Assembly (NCBI GenBank): GCA_947630015.1
Contig: CANRFY010000017.1
Location: forward strand, 1-45,670
Length of the DNA: 45,670 nucleotides
Source: an uncultured Clostridia bacterium
Lineage (GTDB): Bacteria; Bacillota; Clostridia; Oscillospirales; CAG-272
Direction: 5' to 3'
The notes beneath the pieces are model-generated. The model was not told the origin of the DNA and searched no databases. It saw only the letters and a list, made by a program, of their open reading frames with translations. Positions 7,244 to 15,243 of the stretch are shown in pieces. The number at the start of each line of letters is the position of its first letter. Position 1 is the first letter of the stretch. The position numbers were made by a program, and so were the translations under genes.

Positions 7244-8356
7244 ATGGCACGACTGTATTGGATGAAACTCAAACGTGATTTTTTCAAAAGGCACGACATT
7301 CAAATCATCGAATCCATGCCTAACGGAAAAGACTATGTTCTTTTCTATCTCAAACTCCTATGCGAGAGCATCGACCACGAGGGGAAATTGCGTTTCAGCG
7401 ACACGATTCCCTACAACGAGGAGATGCTTGCGACAATCACAAATACGAACATCGACATGGTGAGGAGCGCCATGAAAGTGCTTGTCAGTCTCGGCTTGAT
7501 AGAGATTTTCGACGATCAGACGATTTACATGAGCGAGGTCGAAAAGATGATAGGGTCGGAGACCGAGAGCGCAGAACGTATGAGACGGCAGCGGGAGATT
7601 ACGTCAAAAGCGACGGCTACATTGCCTTCTCCGCCGCTGTCAACCGCGCAGAGGCAAAGGCGTTTTCGCGCAAAGACGGCTTGCAAGTCAGTTCAACACG
7701 TTCCTTTCATAGAGGACTACATGAACATGAAACGATATGGCGGAAACTACTATATCGTCATGAAAAGGGATAAGTTCAAATGCTGCTTATGCGGTGGCAT
7801 TGAGAAATTATGCGTCCATCACATCGACGGATATAGCGAGGACAAGCCGGAAAACAATGCGGAGAACAAGATGTTGGTATTATGCCGCGCTTGCCATTCG
7901 CAGGTACACGCAGGTCGGGCGATTCCCGCTGATGTTTTGGAGAGCATCGACTATTTCCTCGACAGTAACGAAAGTAACGTAACGTGTGGCGTAACGAGTG
8001 ACACAGAGAAAGAGATAGATAAAGATACAGAGATAAATAGAGAGAAAGAGATAGAGAGTAGGAGCCGCGCTCAAAGAGCGCCCCGCTTTTCGCCCCCAAC
8101 GCTTGAAGAAGTAAAGGCGTATTGCGCGGAGAGAGGGAACAAGGTCAACGCAGAGCGGTTCATTGACTACTACACGGCGAACGGATGGCGGGTCGGTCGG
8201 AACCCCATGAAGGATTGGAAAGCTGCTGTCCGCACATGGGAAAAGGGAGAAGATCGAACCCCGCAAAAGGGAAAGAGCGTGATCGGCGAGATGGAAGAAC
8301 TGTATCATCAATACGACGGCGAAGGAGACGACGATGGCGACGGCACATTTGAGTAA
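7244..8356 (+). CDS. Replisome organizer with internal HNH domain
   Basis: 370 residues. Residues 1-115 match the phage replisome-organizer N-terminal winged helix (ARLYWMKLKRDFFKRHDI, then LKLLCESIDHEGKLRF). Residues about 178-224 form an HNH nuclease: CxxC pair Cys180/Cys183, His192-His193, CRAC (214-217), His222. A low-complexity Lys/Glu linker follows (252-272). Residues 282-334 are the usual C-terminal domain of these proteins (PMKDWKAAVRTWEK). The organizer part should load the helicase at the phage origin. The HNH sits in the linker and keeps the frame open, so this is a fusion or an inserted homing-type nuclease. The next gene overlaps its end. Confidence 0.85.
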   Translation: MARLYWMKLKRDFFKRHDIQIIESMPNGKDYVLFYLKLLCESIDHEGKLRFSDTIPYNEEMLATITNTNIDMVRSAMKVLVSLGLIEIFDDQTIYMSEVEKMIGSETESAERMRRQREITSKATATLPSPPLSTAQRQRRFRAKTACKSVQHVPFIEDYMNMKRYGGNYYIVMKRDKFKCCLCGGIEKLCVHHIDGYSEDKPENNAENKMLVLCRACHSQVHAGRAIPADVLESIDYFLDSNESNVTCGVTSDTEKEIDKDTEINREKEIESRSRAQRAPRFSPPTLEEVKAYCAERGNKVNAERFIDYYTANGWRVGRNPMKDWKAAVRTWEKGEDRTPQKGKSVIGEMEELYHQYDGEGDDDGDGTFE

Positions 8357-8969
8357 GCAGGACATTGTGAAATACATAACCATGATCCGCGTCAACTTCG
8401 AGAACGCCTATGGCGGGTCGAACGAGGAGCGGACCCTGCTTGTCGAGACGTGGTATGCGATCTTAAAACCGTACCCGAAAGAGATCGTCGGGGAAGCCGT
8501 GAAAAGGGTTCTCTCCCATGCGGAATTTGTGCCGCGTATAGGGAACATCGTAAACGAAATAGAGCGTATGCAGCAAGCGTTTTCAAAAAGCAACGGGGAA
8601 TTATGGGTTGAACTCAACCGCGTTCTCTATGAAGCATACCGCTGTTTCCATTCCCTCAACTGCACATGGGTTGACGATAGCGGTGTGTCGCAGGGAGAGC
8701 GGGCAGAGAAAAGGCTGAAAGAGATATTCGACGGTCTCCCGGAGGAAGTGAGGGAGTATGTCGGCAGCCCAAGACAGCTCGCCGCCATCGCGGAGATGGA
8801 CGATGAAGCGCTCACCTATGAGAAGGGCAGATTTCTCAAAGCCGTTCCAACGATCCGTTCCCGTGTGCAAATACGAAAAACGGTGTCCCCGAAAATATGC
8901 AATCTCCTCGGAGCGGAAACGATTGCTCAACTCCCGCCGCCCGAAGACGATGGGGACGGCGAATTATGA
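8334..8969 (+). CDS. Replicative helicase loader/inhibitor-like (G39P type)
   Basis: 211 residues, overlapping the replisome organizer by 23 bases, with GAAGGAGA upstream. The N-terminal helical domain (LSKQDIVKYITMIRVNFENAY, LVETWYAILKPYPKEIV, FVPRIGNIVNEIERM) resembles SPP1 G39P/helicase-loader proteins. Position next to the organizer fits. The C-terminal half is not recognisable. Confidence 0.7.
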   Translation: MATAHLSKQDIVKYITMIRVNFENAYGGSNEERTLLVETWYAILKPYPKEIVGEAVKRVLSHAEFVPRIGNIVNEIERMQQAFSKSNGELWVELNRVLYEAYRCFHSLNCTWVDDSGVSQGERAEKRLKEIFDGLPEEVREYVGSPRQLAAIAEMDDEALTYEKGRFLKAVPTIRSRVQIRKTVSPKICNLLGAETIAQLPPPEDDGDGEL

Positions 8970-9442
8970 TGGGGGTGCGGTGCATCCGCGACGGCTGCCC
9001 CTATTCCGGGCGAGAGTGCGAGCTTTGGAACGATTGCCCGATTTTCGTCGCAGACAGAGGGTTGCGAAAGAACGCGGAAAAGGACCGGGCGGCGGCGATG
9101 CCGCGCCCGACGGAGGAAGAAGAACAAGGCGTTGTCAAGCAGTTTTGCGAACTCTGCAAAATAACGCTCGTACACATCCCAAACGAAGGGAAAAGGTCAT
9201 ACATTGCGGGGGCAAAGCTCAAAGCGATAGGGATGCAAAAGGGATTCCCCGATCTCTTTGTCCCGGAAGCAAGGAATGGGTTCCACGGCTTGTTTATCGA
9301 AATGAAACGGGACAGAACGCGGAAGCCGACAAAAGAGCAAAAGGAGTGGATCACGCTCCTCAACGAGAAAGGGTATCTCGCGGTCGTCTGTTACGGCGCT
9401 GCGGAAGCCATTGAACAAATTCGGTCATATATGGGCGTGTGA
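8966..9442 (+). CDS. VRR-NUC domain nuclease
   Basis: 158 residues. The start (ATGATGG) overlaps the previous stop. A short Cys-containing N-terminus (RCIRDGCPYSGREC) precedes a VRR-NUC fold: GFPDLFVPEA (about 92-101) and LFIEMKRDR (about 106-114) supply the PD-(D/E)XK active site. Phage VRR-NUC proteins are standalone nucleases near replication genes and may resolve branched DNA. Confidence 0.85.
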   Translation: MMGVRCIRDGCPYSGRECELWNDCPIFVADRGLRKNAEKDRAAAMPRPTEEEEQGVVKQFCELCKITLVHIPNEGKRSYIAGAKLKAIGMQKGFPDLFVPEARNGFHGLFIEMKRDRTRKPTKEQKEWITLLNEKGYLAVVCYGAAEAIEQIRSYMGV

Positions 9443-9477
9443 GCGCCTGAAAATAAATTTCACAAGGAAGGAAACGC

Positions 9478-9915
9478 ATGAACAAGGTATTTTTGATCGG
9501 GAACTTGACCCGCGACCCGGAACTGACGGAGACAAACAGCGGGAAAAGCGTATGTCATTTTTCAATCGCAGTCAACCGCGCCTATACGAACGGGGATGGC
9601 GAGCGGGAGACGGACTTTTTCAATGTCACGGCATGGCGAGGGCTTGCAGACAGCATCGCCCGCTACTGCAAAAAGGGAAACAAGGTCGCCGTGACGGGGA
9701 GTATTCAGATCCGCAACTACGAGGACAATCAGGGGGCAAAACGCACGGCGGTCGATATAATCGCGCAGGACTGCGAGTTCCTGTCCTCAAAGGCGAAAGG
9801 GGAGCAGGACGACGATTTCTACGATGCGCCCGCCGGCGGGCGATCTGCGGGCGCGGGACGCGGCAAAAAACCCGCGATTCAGTCGTTTGACGACGACGGA
9901 GACATTCCGTTTTGA
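9478..9915 (+). CDS. ssb: Single-stranded DNA-binding protein
   Basis: 145 residues with an AAGGAAGGAAA ribosome site. It has an OB-fold opening (MNKVFLIGNLTRDPEL), the DFFNVTAWRGLA core, then a Gly-rich linker and the acidic C-terminal tip DDDGDIPF that recruits partner proteins. Likely supports replication and the RecT system. Confidence 0.95.
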   Translation: MNKVFLIGNLTRDPELTETNSGKSVCHFSIAVNRAYTNGDGERETDFFNVTAWRGLADSIARYCKKGNKVAVTGSIQIRNYEDNQGAKRTAVDIIAQDCEFLSSKAKGEQDDDFYDAPAGGRSAGAGRGKKPAIQSFDDDGDIPF

Positions 9916-9933
9916 GACGATGGAGCGGTCATC

Positions 9934-10140
9934 ATGGAAGAATTTGAACGAGAGACGGAAACGCAAGTTTTGAAGGACATACAGGGCATCGCAAAAGTTC
10001 TTTACGGGCATTACTGCGGAGAGGACGAATGTGGGAAATGTAAAATGCCGGATTGTCTCTATTTTGCATACGCAAAAAGATTGCGAGAAGCGGGCTACGC
10101 AAAATCGACGAGGTGGCAAAGGACATTTTGCGAGATATAG
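9934..10140 (+). CDS. Small early phage protein, truncated by frameshift
   Basis: As read it is 68 residues: an acidic N-terminus, a Cys cluster (CGEDECGKCKMPDC, about 28-41), then FAYAKRLREAGY. After that the frame gives an unlikely tail and stops. The adjacent frame continues naturally with RKIDEVAKDILRDIDN up to a stop at 10230-10232 that overlaps the next ATG. One base appears to be missing near 10098. The intact protein would be about 98 residues, possibly zinc-binding. Confidence 0.6.
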   Translation: MEEFERETETQVLKDIQGIAKVLYGHYCGEDECGKCKMPDCLYFAYAKRLREAGYAKSTRWQRTFCEI

Positions 10141-10232
10141 ATAATCTTTCGGCGCAATGCGGGCTTGATGAGTTCAGAGCCGTGGAATTAAGGAAATATG
10201 CCAAGAGGCTTGGTATAGAGGTGGACGAATGA
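10098..10232 (+). pseudogene. Out-of-frame continuation of the preceding gene
   Basis: This frame encodes a well-formed helical tail (KIDEVAKDILRDIDN through KYAKRLGIEVDE) and ends in ATGA overlap with the lipase gene, as neighbouring gene pairs do. It has no start or ribosome site of its own. It is best read as the 3' half of the gene at 9934. Confidence 0.6.
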
Positions 10233-10864
10233 GAGACAGTTTGCTCGATCTTTATAACAGGGTTTTGACCGTGGGATATACGACCGTCGTTGGGAGCGAG
10301 GCATCTTTTTTCTACAACATGGTCGGGAACAAGCTCTATATTTTTTTCGAGGGCAGCAACGGGGCGACGGATTGGAAGAACAATTTCAATTTCCCCGCGA
10401 AAGCCTATCGAGATATGGAGAACAAATGGTATGTGCATCGCGGTTTTCTGCGCGTATGGAAATCCGCGCGGGACTATCTCAAAAGCAGGATCCTCAATCC
10501 GAGGGTCGAGGAGATCGTTATTGCGGGGTATTCGCACGGCGCGGCGCTCGCCCTTCTCTGCCATGAGTTTTGCGTATTCCATCGCCGTGATATAGCCGAC
10601 AAGATTAGAGGGTACGGGTTCGGCTGCCCCCGCGTCGTCTTCGGGATTCCGGGGAAGAAGGTACGGGGAAGGTTCGAGAATTTCACCGTGATAAGGAACT
10701 GCAGAGACCTTGTAACGCACGTTCCGCCGGTGCTTTTCGGGTTCCGTCATGTCGGCAAGATGATACATATTGGGAAGGGCGCGAAATACGGTCCCATCAA
10801 ATCGCACTATCCCGAAAGCTATATCGAACAGCTCGTGGAGTGGGAGATCGAGGGCAGAAAATGA
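10229..10864 (+). CDS. Class 3 lipase family alpha/beta hydrolase
   Basis: 211 residues. The nucleophile elbow is GYSHG with Ser102. NCRDLVTHVPP gives Asp160 and the SHYPESYI segment gives His193, together a full lipase_3 triad with normal spacing. There is no signal peptide, so it would act in the cytoplasm or be released at lysis. It is coupled by ATGA to both neighbours. A lipase in a phage replication operon is unusual. Substrate unknown. Confidence 0.85.
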   Translation: MRDSLLDLYNRVLTVGYTTVVGSEASFFYNMVGNKLYIFFEGSNGATDWKNNFNFPAKAYRDMENKWYVHRGFLRVWKSARDYLKSRILNPRVEEIVIAGYSHGAALALLCHEFCVFHRRDIADKIRGYGFGCPRVVFGIPGKKVRGRFENFTVIRNCRDLVTHVPPVLFGFRHVGKMIHIGKGAKYGPIKSHYPESYIEQLVEWEIEGRK

Positions 10865-11442
10865 TTATGCTCGGCACATACGAACTTGACAGGATATACC
10901 AAGAGGATTGCTACCAAGCAATCAAAAAGATTCCCGACAAGAGTATTGATCTCATATACACGGATATTCCATACCTATACGAACAGAACGGTCAAGGGAA
11001 CTCCGCATTGTGCAAAAGAGCTTATCGAAAGCGCGACGAATTGGCTGCTTTCTCAAATGGGATTGACTATGCGATTTTTGATGACTTCGTGCGAGTGCTG
11101 AAACAGATAAACGCCTTTATTTGGTGCAGCCGGGCGCAGGTCTATGAGGTCATGAAATTTTTCGTCGAGAAATACCATTGCGCCTATGAGATTCTGACAT
11201 GGAATAAAACTAACCCGACCCCAACGACAAACGGACATTGGCTCCCCGACATTGAGTATTGCCTGTATTTCCGGGAGGACGGCGTAAAGCTGAACGACGG
11301 ATACGAGCTAAAAAGCAAATGGTATATATCGGGCGCAAACAAAAGCGACAAGGACAAGTTCGATCACCCGACGATCAAGCCGCTTCCCCTTGTGCAAAGG
11401 CATATTCAACATACTGTAATGGGGGGGGGGGCACGGTATTAG
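10861..11442 (+). CDS. DNA methyltransferase, N-terminal part (frame broken at G11 tract)
   Basis: 193 residues from the ATG that overlaps the lipase stop. Catalytic motif IV is DIPY (residues 35-38), followed by the target-recognition region and a conserved C-terminal segment (HPTIKPLPLVQRHIQ). At 11421-11431 eleven G in a row push the frame to a stop at 11440-11442. The SAM-binding motif I lies just beyond in another frame. Nine or twelve G would restore one protein of about 245 residues of the beta class (N4-cytosine or N6-adenine). Confidence 0.8.
   Translation: MIMLGTYELDRIYQEDCYQAIKKIPDKSIDLIYTDIPYLYEQNGQGNSALCKRAYRKRDELAAFSNGIDYAIFDDFVRVLKQINAFIWCSRAQVYEVMKFFVEKYHCAYEILTWNKTNPTPTTNGHWLPDIEYCLYFREDGVKLNDGYELKSKWYISGANKSDKDKFDHPTIKPLPLVQRHIQHTVMGGGARY
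11421..11431. repeat. Homopolymer of 11 G inside the methyltransferase
   Basis: Eleven G between catalytic motif IV and SAM motif I. The present length is out of frame. Nine or twelve G joins both halves. Poly-G switching of methyltransferases is known from Campylobacter, Helicobacter and Neisseria. Confidence 0.85.
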
Positions 11443-11597
11443 ACCCATTTGCAGGAAGTGGGACTACGCTCGTTGCGGCGAAAAATTTGGGTATTCACTA
11501 CATCGGTTTTGAGATCAGCGAGCGTTGGGCGAAGGTTGCACAGGACAGATTGAGCAATGTGCAATCGGGCGGGCAGATGACATTATTCACAATGTAA
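11432..11597 (+). pseudogene. DNA methyltransferase, C-terminal part with SAM motif I
   Basis: The frame here encodes TVLDPFAGSGTTLVAA, a textbook SAM-binding motif I, then GIHYIGFEIS and an ending DRLSNVQSGGQMTLF typical of beta-class phage methyltransferases. It has no start of its own. It belongs to the gene beginning at 10861. Confidence 0.75.
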
Positions 11598-11620
11598 AAA
11601 CGAATAAGGAGGACACGATC

Positions 11621-12046
11621 ATGGAAAATACAGAACGAAAAATCAACATCATGCACACCTGCATGAACGTTTCGGGGGCAATCAAAAACGCAAAATCTCT
11701 GAAAGGCTGCATCGAGGAGAATGGAGAAACGCTTGAGACCGTCGCGGAAATACGCGCCTGTCTCAACCGGCATCTCGCGGCGGGGCGGCGGGTTTTGCCG
11801 CTTTGCGATTGTCTCGGATTCAGTTTTCAGACAGGTTGTCCCGGACATAGTGAGGCGGATGCAAAACGGCATAAGGCGATTATGAAGATCGCCCGCGCCA
11901 TCTGCACAGAAGAACAGACCTGCAAGCGGTGGTGCGGTCTCACGGACGACTGCGAGGCATACCGCGCCGCGACAAAGATTTACGAGGAGAGGCAGAATGG
12001 AACAGCTCATAATGGAGGGGATTCCCGCTCCGAAGCGGAAGCATAA
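11621..12046 (+). CDS. Cys-rich phage protein, unknown
   Basis: 141 residues, ATG after AAGGAGGA. It contains about nine Cys, including CDCLGFSFQTGCPGH (about 62-76) and CTEEQTCKRWCGLTDDC (about 95-111), which suggests zinc binding. It lies between the two methyltransferase genes and overlaps the next gene by 50 bases. I do not recognise it. Confidence 0.65.
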   Translation: MENTERKINIMHTCMNVSGAIKNAKSLKGCIEENGETLETVAEIRACLNRHLAAGRRVLPLCDCLGFSFQTGCPGHSEADAKRHKAIMKIARAICTEEQTCKRWCGLTDDCEAYRAATKIYEERQNGTAHNGGDSRSEAEA

Positions 12047-12272
12047 CAAGCAGCGTGAAAGGTGGAATAAGCGCTTTCAGGAGTGGTCGGACGAGATGGA
12101 GAAGGACGGCAGCACCCCGCTCGGAAAATGCGGATATATGAACTGCTGCGACTGCTGCGACGATTCCGGAAAGGGCAGACCGTGCGCACGGGCGGCGCAA
12201 GTGTATATCAGAGAGAACAACATCAACATTGACTATACGGATTTCAACTTCGCTGAAAGCGCCGTTGTGTAA
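11997..12272 (+). CDS. Small Cys-rich phage protein, unknown
   Basis: 91 residues, with GAGGAGAGG upstream. A basic N-terminal helix precedes a compact Cys cluster (CGYMNCCDCCDDSGKGRPC, about 45-63) that probably holds zinc. It overlaps the previous gene, and the methyltransferase follows 17 bases later. Function unknown. Confidence 0.65.
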   Translation: MEQLIMEGIPAPKRKHNKQRERWNKRFQEWSDEMEKDGSTPLGKCGYMNCCDCCDDSGKGRPCARAAQVYIRENNINIDYTDFNFAESAVV

Positions 12273-12289
12273 CGGCGGGGAGAAATAGC

Positions 12290-13042
12290 ATGAATCAGCT
12301 TATTTGCGGAGACTGCATGAAAATCATGGGGGATATTCCGTCGGGCAGCGTGGATATGATCCTCTGCGATCTCCCATACGGGCAGACACATTCCCCGTTT
12401 GACAAGCGGCTGCCGCTCAACGCTCTATGGGCGCACTACACGAGAATCATCAAACAGAATGGCTGCATCGCGCTCTTTGCGCAGGGGAAGTTTTATACCG
12501 AGTTGACGGCAAGCAATCTGAAGATGTTCCGTTACGATCTTATTTGGGACAAACAGCTCCCGACGGGGTTTTTGAACGCGAACCGGATGCCCCTCCGCAC
12601 ACACGAGAAGATCGCCATTTTCTACAAGGGACTGCCCGTGTATCATCCTCAATTTACGGAGGGGAAGCCGTTACATAGCAAGGGGAAATCGTATAGGGAG
12701 AAGACGATTGTCAATCGGAACTATGGGAAATTTCACGCGACGGAGGATGTCCGTGCCGGGACGACGGAGAAATATCCGACGAGCATAATTCGTATTCCGA
12801 AAGCGCATCCGAGCGTTGCCGTGCATCCGACGGAGAAGCCTGTCGCCCTCTGCAAATGGCTCATAGAGACCTATACAGATCCCGGCGATACAGTTCTCGA
12901 CAACTGCATGGGCGCGGGGTCCACGGGCATTGCTTGCGTTCAGAGCGGGCGCGGATTTATCGGGATAGAACTTTGCGAAGAATATTTCGCCATTGCGGAG
13001 CGACGCATCCGTGAGGCGGAGAAAATGCGCACACAAGCGTAA
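12290..13042 (+). CDS. DNA methyltransferase (beta class, intact)
   Basis: 250 residues. Motif IV is DLPYG (27-31), the target region lies in the middle, HPTEKPVALCKWLIE is near residue 178, and the SAM motif I is VLDNCMGAGSTG (about 204-215). The IV-then-I order marks N4-cytosine/N6-adenine enzymes. No restriction partner is adjacent, so it probably protects phage DNA or modifies it epigenetically. It is a second methyltransferase besides the split one at 10861. Confidence 0.9.
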   Translation: MNQLICGDCMKIMGDIPSGSVDMILCDLPYGQTHSPFDKRLPLNALWAHYTRIIKQNGCIALFAQGKFYTELTASNLKMFRYDLIWDKQLPTGFLNANRMPLRTHEKIAIFYKGLPVYHPQFTEGKPLHSKGKSYREKTIVNRNYGKFHATEDVRAGTTEKYPTSIIRIPKAHPSVAVHPTEKPVALCKWLIETYTDPGDTVLDNCMGAGSTGIACVQSGRGFIGIELCEEYFAIAERRIREAEKMRTQA

Positions 13043-13063
13043 ACGCATTTTGAGGAGGATTTC

Positions 13064-13231
13064 ATGAAAAAGAAGCGCAGGCAAAATATATACGACGACT
13101 TGGGAATCCCTCGCCCGATCATAGACCCCTTCCACAAGACGGGAGATTTTATCGCAACGCTGTTTGCGGGGTTCGTGGCGGGCGTTACGGTATGCGTAAT
13201 ATTATATTCGATTTTCAGAGGGTTGGTATGA
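13064..13231 (+). CDS. Small membrane protein
   Basis: 55 residues, ATG after TGAGGAGGA. A basic N-terminus (MKKKRRQ) precedes one transmembrane segment (about 30-51). The stop overlaps the next start (ATGA). Function unknown. Confidence 0.65.
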   Translation: MKKKRRQNIYDDLGIPRPIIDPFHKTGDFIATLFAGFVAGVTVCVILYSIFRGLV

Positions 13232-13392
13232 GATACGATTTTCAGAAGAAATGCCGGTTTTGCCGATGGATCAAGGGCGCGAGCGGGTGGATCAGCGAGT
13301 GCAAGAACAGCGACAGCGAATATTGCGGCGGGGAGTGCATCGAAAAACAGGGTCCGGAGAGCGAACCCTGCGACGACAAGGAGGAGGATTGA
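13228..13392 (+). CDS. Small Cys-rich protein
   Basis: 54 residues. Cys pairs CRFC (9-12) and C26/C33/C37 resemble a small zinc finger, followed by an acidic tail. The start is set by the ATGA overlap with the preceding gene. Function unknown. Confidence 0.6.
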   Translation: MRYDFQKKCRFCRWIKGASGWISECKNSDSEYCGGECIEKQGPESEPCDDKEED

Positions 13393-13394
13393 GA

Positions 13395-13703
13395 ATGGAC
13401 GATGAAGAAGTGAAACTTTTGCAGGAGAAACTTGCCTTTGCCCAAAAGGGCGCAGAGGAAGCCATTAGCCGCTACTTTGAACAGCAAAAGAAAATAAGCG
13501 CTTTATATAAGCAAATCGCGGAGGCGGACGAAAAGTGCGAGCGAGAAGTCGCAAAAGCAGTAAAGGCGGCGAAGTGGGATGCAACGGTGGCGGCGGTCTC
13601 ATCGGTGTGTGATACGGTTGACGACTGCATTGGCTATCACGCCTATGAGTATACAGACAGGATCCGTAAGGCGTATAAGATACCGACAAAATATGGCTAT
13701 TGA
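13395..13703 (+). CDS. Coiled-coil early phage protein
   Basis: 102 residues. The ATG follows GAGGAGGAT, which is the end of the preceding gene. The first half is a charged coiled coil (EEVKLLQEKLAFAQKGAEEA). The second half holds two Cys and a basic end. Unknown function. Confidence 0.6.
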   Translation: MDDEEVKLLQEKLAFAQKGAEEAISRYFEQQKKISALYKQIAEADEKCEREVAKAVKAAKWDATVAAVSSVCDTVDDCIGYHAYEYTDRIRKAYKIPTKYGY

Positions 13704-13715
13704 GAGGTAAAACGC

Positions 13716-14327
13716 ATGAAAGAAGTTTTGATTTCCATTCAGCCGCGTCATTGCGAGAATATCGCAAGCGGCAAAAAGACGGTCGAGATACGCAGGACGC
13801 GCCCGAAGTGCGACGTGCCGTTCAGGTGCTATATTTACTGCACGAAACCGAGAAAGTTTATTCACGGCTACCCCGACGACGAGTTGTTCAGGCACATTGA
13901 CGGCAGGATAGAGTGCGGATTTTCCTTTCAGATTGCAACAGAAAAAGGCGTATTCACAAAAGATAACTTTTTAAGTGGCAAGGTTATTGGTGAGTTCGTG
14001 TGCGACAAAATCGGGCAAATTCGCTTTGACGATGACGGCGATCTGCTCTATGAACCGAGCTTGGCGGGCTGTTCCCCGTGTCTCTCGCTTGGCGAATTGC
14101 AGTCTTATATCGGCGTGAACAATGTCGGCTACGGTTGGCACATCTTGGATCTCAAAATCTACGATAAACCGAGAGAGTTGGGGGAGTTCAGAAAACCGTG
14201 TGCAAGTTGTGGGTTGGCTTACAGCAAATACCTTGCACGATATATGGGGTGCTGGGATAATTGCCGTAAACATATCACCCGCCCGCCGCAGTCATGGTGC
14301 TATGTGGAGGAAGCATGGGAAGTATGA
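13716..14327 (+). CDS. ASCH/PUA-like domain protein
   Basis: 203 residues. The N-terminus VLISIQPRHCENIASGKKTVEIRR (seen across residues 4-27) is the ASCH signature, a PUA-like fold linked to RNA or modified nucleotide binding. A beta-rich core (GKVIGEFVCDKI) follows, then a Cys-bearing C-terminus (CASCG, CWDNC). It is common in phages without assigned function. Confidence 0.75.
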   Translation: MKEVLISIQPRHCENIASGKKTVEIRRTRPKCDVPFRCYIYCTKPRKFIHGYPDDELFRHIDGRIECGFSFQIATEKGVFTKDNFLSGKVIGEFVCDKIGQIRFDDDGDLLYEPSLAGCSPCLSLGELQSYIGVNNVGYGWHILDLKIYDKPRELGEFRKPCASCGLAYSKYLARYMGCWDNCRKHITRPPQSWCYVEEAWEV

Positions 14328-14653
14328 CACCGACCGACGAGCCGCGAGAGCTGCGGAATCTCAACATCTACGGGTGGTACGTCAAGGGTGCGCTTGCTTG
14401 TCTGCGGGCGCTCGATCACTACGGCATGATAAAAGCGACGGCGAATCCGCTTGAAGTCGGGAAGAAGTATTCCGACGCGAAGGAGACGGCGTTCATAGAC
14501 GCTACCATCATCAAACAATGCTTTTCGGACAGATCATTTTTGGATTGCTTTTTGAAGCAGGACGAGCTTGATCTTCGGTGGAGCAAGGAAAATCGGAACG
14601 GGAAAGAATATAAGAGCCTTGTCGTGATCCCGTGCAGCAAGGCGCAGAATTAA
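14315..14653 (+). CDS. Phage protein, unknown
   Basis: 112 residues. The ATG at 14315 is chosen for TGGAGG upstream. It overlaps the ASCH gene end. The protein is mostly helical with no motif I know. It belongs to the run of small early genes. Confidence 0.6.
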   Translation: MGSMTPTDEPRELRNLNIYGWYVKGALACLRALDHYGMIKATANPLEVGKKYSDAKETAFIDATIIKQCFSDRSFLDCFLKQDELDLRWSKENRNGKEYKSLVVIPCSKAQN

Positions 14654-14664
14654 GGAGGGAGAAC

Positions 14665-15060
14665 ATGGATTATGTACGGTTGACAAAGCGCGGCGGATAT
14701 TCGAGCGACTTGGATCTCACGCAGGAGCCGGGGTATAGCCTGATATATCATCGGCTCTCCGAGCTTGAAGATAAGATCGAGAGCAAGGAATTGAAGTGGC
14801 AGCGGAAAGCGCGGTTCAAGGTGGGAGAAGAAGTTTTCTATGTCCGCTCCACGCCGACGGGAGAACACGAGATCGTTCGGGTCCCCGTCAAGAAGGTCTA
14901 TATCGGCGAGGCAGTCATCTCCTATGGCTTGGAAGTTGGTCGATTCGGATGGGTCCGCATGATAAGGGACAACAGCAAAAACCTGTGTGCGACGGCGCAG
15001 GAGGCGCAGGAGCGCCTTGCAGAAATAAAACGACGCAAGGAGGAAATCGGGAATGTCTGA
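14665..15060 (+). CDS. Phage protein, unknown
   Basis: 131 residues, ATG after TAAGGAGGG. A beta-rich central part (ARFKVGEEVFYVRS, a KOW/SH3-like look) is followed by a basic C-terminal helix. It overlaps the next start. Function unknown. Confidence 0.6.
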   Translation: MDYVRLTKRGGYSSDLDLTQEPGYSLIYHRLSELEDKIESKELKWQRKARFKVGEEVFYVRSTPTGEHEIVRVPVKKVYIGEAVISYGLEVGRFGWVRMIRDNSKNLCATAQEAQERLAEIKRRKEEIGNV

Positions 15061-15217
15061 CGGAAGAATCAAGATCGAGATGCCGAGCGAGAGAGCGGCG
15101 AAAGAAGCAGCGAAGCTGTTTGTCGAGTATGATTTTTGCACTCACGTCGGGAAAGAAAAGAAGAACGCGAAAGACACGCGCTATTCGTTCTACCTCGAAA
15201 TTTGGAAAGAGAAGTGA
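15053..15217 (+). CDS. Small phage protein, unknown
   Basis: 54 residues. AAGGAGGAA precedes the ATG. Charged, probably alpha/beta (RIKIEMPSERAAKEA ... YSFYLEIWKEK). It overlaps the previous gene by 8 bases. Confidence 0.6.
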   Translation: MSDGRIKIEMPSERAAKEAAKLFVEYDFCTHVGKEKKNAKDTRYSFYLEIWKEK

Positions 15218-15243
15218 TTTCTCCCTTCCGCGCGGAGGACAAT

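Noticed and set aside
8005..8065. Purine-rich AGAGATA/GAGAAAG tract as a regulatory repeat
   Set aside because: It encodes the Lys/Glu linker of the replisome organizer in frame and needs no other explanation.
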